A DNA stretch of 13,271 nt from Rhodococcus sp. IITR03 (GTDB taxonomy: Bacteria; Actinomycetota; Actinomycetes; Mycobacteriales; Mycobacteriaceae): contig LATQ01000001.1 of NCBI GenBank assembly GCA_001017865.1, positions 1,533,768 to 1,547,038 of the forward strand, in the 5' to 3' direction. The notes under the pieces are model-generated. The model did not search any database. It was not told where the DNA came from and worked only from the letters and a program-made list of their open reading frames with translations. Shown piece by piece: positions 7,727-13,271 of the stretch (the stretch's first letter is position 1; every line of letters starts with the position of its first letter). The position numbers and the translations under genes were made by a program.

Positions 7727-8641
7727 ATGCCGGACAAACTCATGACCATGCGCGAGGCGATCGCCACCTATGTCGAGGACGGCATGACCGTTGCCTCGAG
7801 GGTTTCTCGCATCTCATCCCGTTCGCGGCGGCGCACGAGATCATCCGGCAGGCAGGCGCGAGCTGACGTTGTGCCGCATGACCCCCGACATCATCTCCGA
7901 TCAGCTCATCGCCGCCGACTGCGTCTCGAAGCTCGTCGCCTCGTTCTTCGCCAGCGGCTCGGCCGGTTCGCTCTACGAGATCCGCCGGCGCATCGAGAAC
8001 CACGACCCCGTCGCACTCGAGGTCGAGGAGTACAGCCACTACGGCATGGTCTGCCGCTACCAGGCGGGCGCGGCCGGGCTGCCCTTCTTCCCGCTGCGCT
8101 CGTATGCCGGCAGCGACCTGCCGAAGATCAACCCGAACATCCGGCTCGTCGAGGACCCCTTCGGCGGTGGCAGCGTCTACGTCGTGCCTCCCCTGAACCC
8201 GGATGTGACGATCATCCACGCCCAGCGCGCCGACCGCTCCGGCAACGTCCAGATCTGGGGCATCGCCGGTGTGCAGCAGGAAGCGGTCTACGCCGCGAAG
8301 AAGGCCATCGTGGTGGTCGAGGAGATCGTCGACGACGACGTCATCCGCTCCGATCCCAGCCGCACCCTCGTCCCCTCGCACGCGGTGGCCGCGGTGGTGC
8401 TGAGCCCGCGTGGAGCGCACCCCTCCTACGCGCAGGCTACTACGACCGCGACTGCGCGTTCTACCGCCGATGGACCGCGATCAGCAAGGACCCCCAGCAG
8501 CTGCGTACCTGGCTGAAGGAATGGGTCCTCACCACCGCCGATCACGCCGAATACCTCGAGAAACTGGGCGAGGAGTACTGGGCCGACCTCGAGGTCGCGC
8601 CGCGCCCCTCCGGGACCGTCGACTACGGGAGCCGAAAGTGA
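7727..8641 (+). CDS. family I CoA-transferase, alpha subunit (glutaconate CoA-transferase A-like), three frameshifts
   Basis: Alpha subunit of a two-subunit CoA-transferase, about 305 residues bridged. Seen in order: MTMREAIATYVEDGMTVALE, GFSHLIPFAAAHEIIRQGRR, LTLCRMTPDIISDQLI, AGAAGLPFFPLRSYAGSDLP, NPDVTIIHAQRADRSGNVQI and GGAHPSYAQGYYDRD-type C-terminal sequence (here RGAHPSYAQGYYDRD). This pattern belongs to the GctA/3-oxoacid CoA-transferase group. The ATG at 7727 has GGAGG 9 bases upstream. Breaks lie near 7794-7795 (CC for CCC), 7851-7852 (GG for GGG) and 8435-8436 (GG for GGG). The stop overlaps the next start in GTGA, so the two subunits are translationally coupled. The acid substrate is unknown; glutaconate is only the family name. 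Confidence 0.85.
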   Translation: MPDKLMTMREAIATYVEDGMTVASRVSRISSRSRRRTRSSGRQARADVVPHDPRHHLRSAHRRRLRLEARRLVLRQRLGRFALRDPPAHREPRPRRTRGRGVQPLRHGLPLPGGRGRAALLPAALVCRQRPAEDQPEHPARRGPLRRWQRLRRASPEPGCDDHPRPARRPLRQRPDLGHRRCAAGSGLRREEGHRGGRGDRRRRRHPLRSQPHPRPLARGGRGGAEPAWSAPLLRAGYYDRDCAFYRRWTAISKDPQQLRTWLKEWVLTTADHAEYLEKLGEEYWADLEVAPRPSGTVDYGSRK

Positions 8642-9415
8642 CCACCACCGAAAACTTCTCCACCACCGAACTGATCGTCTCCGTCGCTGCGCGGGCCCTG
8701 GCCGGCAAGGCCCGGGTCTTCGCCGGGGTGGGTCTGCCCACCCTCGCCGTCGACCTCGCCGCCCGCACCTCCAACCCCGACGTCGAGCTGATCTACGAGT
8801 CCGGGGTCTGCGGCGCGCACCCCGAGGCGATGGCCGAGGGCATCGCCGACTCCGTCGTGGTCTCCGGCGCCGAATCCGTGGTGTCCATGGCATCGCTGTT
8901 CGGGTACGTGCTGCAAGGCGGCAACGTCGACGTCGGCTTCCTCGGTGCGGCGCAGATCGACCGCTACGGCAGCCTCAACACCAGCATCATCGGTGACTGG
9001 GACAAGCCCACCGTGCGTCTGCCGGGCGGCGGTGGAGCCGTCGAGATCATGCCCAACGCCGGCGAGGTGTTCGTGATCATGCGACGCCACGATCCCGAGC
9101 GCCTTCCCCGCCGAACTGGACTTCTGCACCACCCCGAGCCCGGTGCGCGCCCGCGAGGCCGGCGTCGGCATCATGCCCCGCGGCCGCGGCGTGACGAAGG
9201 TGTTCACCAGCTTGGGCGTGCTGTCGCGGCAGGATCCCTTCGACGAACTCGAACTGACCAGCATCCACCGCGGTGTCACCGTCGACCAGGTCCGCGCCGC
9301 GACCGGCTGGGATCTGAAGATCTCCGACGAACTGACGCTGACCGAGGATCCCACCGCCGAGGAGATCGACCTGCTGCGCAACGAGATCGACAAGGTCCGC
9401 CTGTATCTGCGGTGA
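8638..9415 (+). CDS. family I CoA-transferase, beta subunit (glutaconate CoA-transferase B-like), one frameshift
   Basis: Beta subunit partner of the preceding gene, about 259 residues. The GTG start overlaps the upstream TGA. LIYESGVCGAHPEAMAEGIA puts a Glu at residue 54, matching the CoA-carrying catalytic glutamate of glutaconate CoA-transferase beta (also 54). This argues for a true CoA-transferase rather than an IpdB-type ring-opening hydrolase, which lacks it. FGYVLQGGNVDVGFLGAAQI and LPGGGGAVEIMPNAGEVFVI are also typical. The frame breaks near 9098-9102. Restoring a lost GC gives HDPERAFPAELDF, then continues through AGVGIMPRGRGVTKVFTSLG to the TGA at 9415. Literally, the first frame would run on to 9429 with a nonsense tail. 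Confidence 0.86.
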
Positions 9416-9548
9416 TCCCGTCGGCGTGACCGACGTGGCGGCTGGCAGGATGTCCGCAGCGGACGATGCCCCGGATCCTGCGAGCCTGCGCGCGTCCGCG
9501 TGATGCCCGGCGGACGGACCGCCGCGTGATGCGGGAAGGCGGCACGTC
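9416..9548 (+). other. 133-bp gap with two GC hairpins after the CoA-transferase operon
   Basis: CGTCGG-N5-CCGACG (9419-9435) starts 4 bases after the stop, and CGGCGG-N5-CCGCCG (9508-9524) follows. Either may terminate the operon; neither has a T-tract. The 11-mer CCGCGTGATGC occurs twice (9496-9506 and 9522-9532). An ATG at 9450 opens a short frame (MSAADDAPDPASLRAS) that may be the true but frameshifted beginning of the next gene. Confidence 0.35.
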
Positions 9549-10607
9549 ATGCACGCGAGCGCGATCCACGACCTCGTGGACGGCACGGTGTCGCGGCCGT
9601 GATGCCGTCGACCGTGGCGGACTCCGGCGCGGATCGGGGCGTCCCCGTCCTGATGCCCTTGACCGACCTCGCGCGTGGTCGGTGGCCGGGGTCGCGCTGC
9701 CGTCGCACTGGTCGACGAGCACGAGGTGTTCGCCGATCCCGCGACGGTCCTGCGCGGGATCGCGGCCGTGCGCGAGCGCGGATTCGCCGTGGCGGTACGG
9801 CATCGCGGAATCGGCGTCGCGCGCCACGGTGGTCCTGGCCCTGGTGGAACCGGAGGTGGTCGTCGTACCGGCCGAGGCACTCGTCGCATCCGATGTGCGG
9901 GCCGCCACGACCCTGCTGTCGTTGCGGGCCCACTGCGAGCGCACGAACTCCGTCGTTCTCGCCGAGGGCGTCGACTCCGACCTGCATCGCGAGGCGGCCC
10001 TCGCCCACGGCATCGGCTTCGGTTGCGGTGCAGCACTACACACTGTGGAGGCAAGTCCGATCCTTCCTCGCCGCGCGGTGGGTTGTTCCGTGAACCCACC
10101 TGGAGCGCACCGCTCGACGATGCGACCGCCACGCCCTTCCGTATCCTGTCTGCCGGGCGGGAACGCGTGTGGAGCGGCAAGGGTCTGCTCGTGTCCATGA
10201 GCGCCGACCTCGAGGCGCGAGCCGGGGAGGCCGGCCCCGACACGGTCGCCCTCGGCACCTTCCAGCACCACGACCACTTCACGGGAGCCGCACGCAGGCG
10301 ATGGATGTCGATGGCCGACACCCTCGCACACGTCGCGGTCTTCGCGGTCGGCTTCGGCACGAGCGCCTCGGGCCCGGACCTCGTCCCGATCGAGCCGCAC
10401 GATCCCCTCGTCGACGAGTGGAACGTCATCCTCCTGGGAGAGTCGTTCGCGTGCGCACTCTCGGCCCTCGACCTGCACCGTCGCACGGCCGGCGGCGAGC
10501 GGGAGTTCGAGTACGTCGTCTCCTACGCGGAGGCCGTCGCCCGCGCGGCGCGCGCGACCCTGTCCCGCCCACGACCGGTACCCGTGGAGATCCCACCGTC
10601 GTCCTGA
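9549..10607 (+). CDS. degenerate EAL-DICT signalling protein, four frameshifts
   Basis: A paralogue of the convergent gene that follows. Bridged, it has an EAL-like N-terminal domain (VALVDEHEVFADPATVLRG, ATVVLALVEPEVVVVPAEAL, SVVLAEGVDSDLHREAALAH) and a C-terminal DICT domain (LLVSMSADLEAR, TVALGTFQHHDHF, DPLVDEWNVILLGESFACAL, EFEYVVSYAEAVARAARATL). DICT is a small sensory domain found with cyclic-di-GMP enzymes and two-component proteins. The paired Asp of the EAL DDFG motif is missing (VYGIAES instead), so phosphodiesterase activity is unlikely. Breaks lie near 9596-9598, 9670-9675 (GCGCG reduced by CG), 9794-9797 (GT lost) and 10077-10079 (GG for GGG). The DICT half is open to the TGA at 10607. 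The start is uncertain: ATG 9549 is used, but 9450 is possible. With so many breaks a true pseudogene is also possible. Confidence 0.7.
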
Positions 10608-10623
10608 GCCGCTCCCCCGCGGT

Positions 10624-11848
10624 TCACCCCTCGAAGCGCGCCAGGATGCTGTGGGCACACCGGATCACGGTGCCGCGGTCGTAGGACAGTACGTAGTGGA
10701 ACTCTCGGTCGAGATCCGCTGCGTCGGTGTGCATGTCGAGCGCGGCGAGCACGCACGCGAAGTGCGGGCCGAGGACGACGACGTTCCATTCGTCGACCAT
10801 CGGATCGTTCGGGTCCAACGGCGCGTGGTGTACCGCGGAGTCGACGTAGGGATCGATTCCGACGCCGTAGACCCCGGTGTAGGCGACCTGCTCGGCGAGC
10901 TGCGCCCATCGTGCCCGGGAAGTCGGGGTGAAGTGCTCGGCGCGCTGGAAGGTGCCGAGCACGATCGTCTCCGGTCCGGCTCCCACCGCGTTGGTCTCGA
11001 GCAGCTTGCTCATCGACACCAGAAGTCGCTTGAAACTACATGTGCGCCTGCGTCCTTCGGATGCCAGAGCGAAGGGGGTGAGTTCGGGGTCGTCCGGAGC
11101 GGCCGGTCGCGGACGCAGCGACATCGGTTCGACATCCGAATCCGCTTGCGCGGTATCCCCGGTCGATCCGACTGCCGGATACAGCGCGCCCATTCCGTAT
11201 TCGGCGGCCAATCCCAGAGCGCGGCGGCGATGCAGTTCCGAATCGACACCCTGCGCGATGACGACCGCGCTGCTGGATTCGGTGTACGCGGCGACGGCGT
11301 GCGCGATCCTCGCCGTCGAGGCGTCGGCCGCACGCGCGATCAGGCCGGCGACGTGATGATCACATCCGGTTCGACGAGCGGCAGCAGCGCGAGGGCCTGG
11401 GCACGCGCTCCCACACCGTCCACCGCGACGAGCATGCCGGCGGTGCGCGCCGCCGCGATGGTGCGCAGCGTCCTGGCAGGGGCGGCGATCAGCGCCTGTT
11501 CGGTGATGAGCACGACCGTCGTCGGGCTCCGGCGGTCATCGAGCGCGCCGAGTTCGTCGAGGGAATCGAGATCGAGGGTGACCAGATGCGGCACGGCCGA
11601 CTCGACGTGCCGGCCGGCCCTGCGCCATTTGATGCGGTCCAGCTGCGACTTCTGGTGCATGGCCCGGGCGGCCTCGCTCAGCGCGGTGGCGTCGTGCAAC
11701 GATGATCCTCCCGGACCAAGCAGTTGCAGTTCGACGGCGGACAGCGCACCGCTGCCGAGCCGGTGGATGGGGGCGAGCTCCGTCTCCACGGTGAGGCCGC
11801 CGAACGCGCCTCCGCGTCTGCGGCAGCGTCGGCAGGAACAGCGCTCAT
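10624..11848 (-). CDS. degenerate EAL-DICT signalling protein, one or two frameshifts
   Basis: About 408 residues when bridged: EAL-like domain (about 16-235), linker, then a DICT domain (about 270-408) with LLVSMSKLLETNAVGAGPET, IVLGTFQRAEHFTP, DPMVDEWNVVVLGPHFACVL and REFHYVLSYDRGTVIRCAHS. Catalytic EAL positions are changed. ITE is kept, but DDFG reads VDGVG, the KxD lysine region reads PDVIITS, AEGVE reads AQGVD and QG reads MG. It is therefore expected to sense or bind rather than cleave c-di-GMP. The frame breaks near 11343-11344 (GCC-TGA for GCC CTG) and probably near 11803-11806. With ATG 11848 the N-terminus reads MSAVPADAAADAEAR then FGGLTVETEL. A GTG at 11873 would avoid that second break but gives an unnatural Cys/Arg-rich start. 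The stop lies 16 bases from the convergent paralogue. Confidence 0.78.
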
Positions 11849-12139
11849 GAATCCAGCATCCCATCTCAGGCACCGATCGTCCGCTCGGGCCGACGGAGTC
11901 GAGACATAGGACATCTCCGCAGTTCAGACGGATGCGTTATCGAAACGCGACTTTACGTTACCGTTCCGTTACCGGGCGGGTCGTCGGGAAGCGACCTCCG
12001 TCGGACAGGCTCTGTGCAAGCCCGAGGCGAGTTCTCACCGCGACCCCGACGTTCTCACCGGGACCCACAGCAGGCCGACCGCCTGCGCATGATCCAGCCC
12101 GCACCGGACGGCACGAATCCACGCCGACAGGAGACCGCA
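11849..12139. promoter_or_regulatory. 291-bp divergent intergenic region with two repeat families
   Basis: This separates the minus-strand EAL-DICT gene from the plus-strand STAS gene. It contains three CGTTAYCG words at 11935-11942, 11956-11963 and 11967-11974 (offsets 21 and 11 bp, about two and one helical turns). It also has a direct repeat GTTCTCACCGSGACCC at 12031-12046 and 12051-12066 (20-bp period, one mismatch). No gene is seen in the gap. These are candidate regulator sites for one or both flanking genes. Confidence 0.45.
12031..12067 (+). repeat. two 16-bp direct repeats in the STAS gene leader
   Basis: GTTCTCACCGCGACCC and GTTCTCACCGGGACCC occur with a period of 20 bp (15 of 16 bases equal), separated by CGAC. 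They lie about 75-110 bases before the STAS gene start, where an activator could bind. Chance duplication is possible. Confidence 0.5.
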
Positions 12140-12562
12140 ATGAGCACACGTACGAGCACCACCCGCAGGATCATCACCGACACCGGGGCACTCTCACGAG
12201 CCGGTGCAGCGACCGTCCCCCGAGCGCCGCGCTACCGCCTCGACGTCCACTCGCCGTCCCGTCGCTGCAGTGTCCTGCGGGCGAAGGGCGATCTCGACAT
12301 GACCGCCCGAGCGGAGTTCGCCTCCACTCTCGGCGACCTCGCACACTCGGGCGATCACGTCGTCGTCGACCTGTCCGAGGTGACCTTCATGTACTCCGAG
12401 GTCGCCTCGACACTCGCCGATGCCGATCACATCCGGCCCGGCCGTTTCCACGTCGTCGCACCCACACGTCAGGTGCGCATGCTGCTCGACATCCTCGCTC
12501 CCGACCTCGACGTCACCGACCGCACCGAAGTCGGCCTCGTGGGGAGCGCGTCCGCCGCCTGA
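12140..12562 (+). CDS. STAS-domain protein (anti-sigma factor antagonist-like)
   Basis: A 140-residue protein with a disordered, Ser/Thr/Arg-rich N-terminus (1-30) and a STAS domain (about 32-135): VLRAKGDLDMTARAEFAS, HVVVDLSEVTFMYSEVAS, GRFHVVAPTRQVRMLLDILA. STAS anti-anti-sigma proteins bind an anti-sigma kinase when unphosphorylated and release a sigma factor. The usual FMDSSG reads FMYSEV here: Tyr85 replaces the Asp and Glu87 replaces the phosphorylatable Ser, so control by kinase phosphorylation seems lost or mimicked. The ATG at 12140 has AGGAG 6 bases upstream. The frame is intact. No anti-sigma or sigma gene is adjacent. It could also be a stand-alone STAS ligand-binding protein. Confidence 0.85.
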   Translation: MSTRTSTTRRIITDTGALSRAGAATVPRAPRYRLDVHSPSRRCSVLRAKGDLDMTARAEFASTLGDLAHSGDHVVVDLSEVTFMYSEVASTLADADHIRPGRFHVVAPTRQVRMLLDILAPDLDVTDRTEVGLVGSASAA

Positions 12563-12580
12563 TACGGCGACGAATGCCCG

Positions 12581-13271
12581 TCAGCGGGTGGGGCCGCCGG
12601 TGATCAACGCCCACACGTCCCCGGCCTCGCCGGCCGCGGCGAGCAGTTCGGAGTCCCACGACGCGACCGTTCCGAATTCGCTGCGCCACGACAGGATCCG
12701 GTTGGCGTGCCGATGCAGCTCGTGTTCCATCGTGAAGCCGATCGCGCCGAGCGCCTGATGCGCGTTGCGGGCGACGACCGAGGCCGCATGTCCGGCGCAC
12801 GAGGCGGCCGCTGCGATCGCGAAGCGGGTCGACGCGTCACCGAAACCTCCGGCGAGAACGGCATCGACGGCGCCATCCGCGGCGGCGTGCACGAGCGAGG
12901 CCTCGGTGGCGATGTCGGCGACGAGCGCCTGCACCGCCTGGAACTTGCCCAGCGGACGACCGAACTGCACGCGCGCGGTGGTGTGGTCGACGACGAGCTC
13001 GAGGATCCGATCCATCGCGCCCGCGGTGGCCAGTGCGCGGACGAGCGCACCCCGGTAGCGGAACTCGTCGGCGGTGCCCGCCGGAACGTCGCGTCCCGAC
13101 AGTGCCGACAGGTCGACGCGCACGTGATCACGGGGCTCCGCCGCCAGGTTCACGGCCTCGACGATCTCGACGTCGCCGTGTGCGACCTCGGCGACCTGCC
13201 ATCCTGGCGGCGACTGCCCACAGCACGACGATCGATCCGCGAACCGGGCCCACGCACGTGCGCGCGCGGCC
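12581..13271 (-). CDS. acyl-CoA dehydrogenase, C-terminal part (N-terminus off the right edge)
   Basis: An FAD-dependent acyl-CoA desaturating enzyme of beta-oxidation or sterol/side-chain catabolism. The visible 230 codons hold the end of the beta-barrel domain (VAEVAHGDVEIVEAVNLAAE) and the C-terminal helical domain. That domain includes RVQFGRPLGKFQAVQALVAD, the FAD/CoA-contacting family signature, and ARNAHQALGAIGFTMEHELH, which resembles the small single-subunit FadE or ChsE-type groups. The stop is 12581-12583, 18 bases from the convergent STAS stop. The frame is formally open to the edge. However, between about 13205 and 13235 the better family match (IVVLWAVAAR) lies in another frame, suggesting two compensating breaks. 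The substrate cannot be inferred. Confidence 0.85.
   Translation of the reverse strand, partial: AARARAWARFADRSSCCGQSPPGWQVAEVAHGDVEIVEAVNLAAEPRDHVRVDLSALSGRDVPAGTADEFRYRGALVRALATAGAMDRILELVVDHTTARVQFGRPLGKFQAVQALVADIATEASLVHAAADGAVDAVLAGGFGDASTRFAIAAAASCAGHAASVVARNAHQALGAIGFTMEHELHRHANRILSWRSEFGTVASWDSELLAAAGEAGDVWALITGGPTR

Noticed and set aside
7727..9415. Annotation of the pair as IpdAB (steroid HIP-pathway ring hydrolase)
   Set aside because: The beta subunit keeps the catalytic Glu54 absent from IpdB, and the alpha-subunit motifs match glutaconate-type transferases better.
9077..10658. Long minus-strand frames (460-469 codons) opposite the CoA-transferase beta subunit and the first DICT gene
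   Set aside because: Low-complexity Arg/Ser/Pro-rich products without domains. The plus strand encodes recognisable GctB and DICT proteins.
10651..11850. 399-codon plus-strand frame over the second DICT gene
   Set aside because: No domain, and it lies antisense to a protein with clear DICT motifs.

Overview
The window is about 13.3 kb of high-GC actinobacterial DNA. Two WhiB/KorA-type actinomycete markers, an inactive-EAL/DICT gene pair and strong GC bias at third codon positions suggest Rhodococcus, Gordonia or Nocardia (Mycobacteriales). No RNA gene, insertion sequence, CRISPR array or prophage gene was seen, and no gap between genes exceeds 300 bases.

Layout from left to right. (1) Positions 1-1632, minus: gamma-alpha fused subunit KorA of a 2-oxoglutarate:ferredoxin oxidoreductase, with its C-terminus off the left edge. 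A large, exactly symmetric nested inverted repeat (1687-1747) lies upstream. (2) 1754-2465, minus: dienelactone-hydrolase family protein, divergent from (3) 2681-3368, plus: a short-chain dehydrogenase. (4) 3374-3649, minus: WhiB3-like iron-sulfur regulator. (5) 3852-5070, minus: family III (CaiB/BaiF) CoA-transferase, divergent from (6) 5275-6706, plus: an MHS-type MFS transporter. A LysR-type T-N11-A dyad lies between these two. (7) 6759-7655, minus: LysR regulator, apparently leaderless, divergent from (8) 7727-8641 and 8638-9415, plus: the two subunits of a family I, glutaconate-type CoA-transferase. (9) 9549-10607, plus, and 10624-11848, minus: two convergent paralogues, each a degenerate EAL domain followed by a DICT sensory domain. 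(10) 12140-12562, plus: STAS-domain (anti-sigma-antagonist-like) protein with Glu at the usual phosphoserine position. (11) 12581 to the right edge, minus: C-terminal part of an acyl-CoA dehydrogenase.

Positions 3852-9415 look like one functional module: uptake of an organic acid (MHS transporter), activation by CoA transfer (two unrelated CoA-transferase types) and control by the LysR protein. The acyl-CoA dehydrogenase, the SDR and KorA fit downstream acyl-CoA and 2-oxoacid metabolism, but the substrate cannot be read from the sequence. The right half adds a small signalling cluster (DICT pair and STAS protein).

A striking property of the window is that eight of its genes (DLH, SDR, CaiB, MFS, both family I CoA-transferase subunits and both DICT proteins) are interrupted by about 20 frameshifts. 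Where a repair can be inferred, it is almost always the loss of one unit from a short mono- or dinucleotide run (such as CCC to CC, GGG to GG, GCGC to GC). The family-typical protein resumes directly after each break. I read this as systematic base-dropping in the sequence or assembly rather than gene decay. Coordinates of those genes are given end to end across the breaks.
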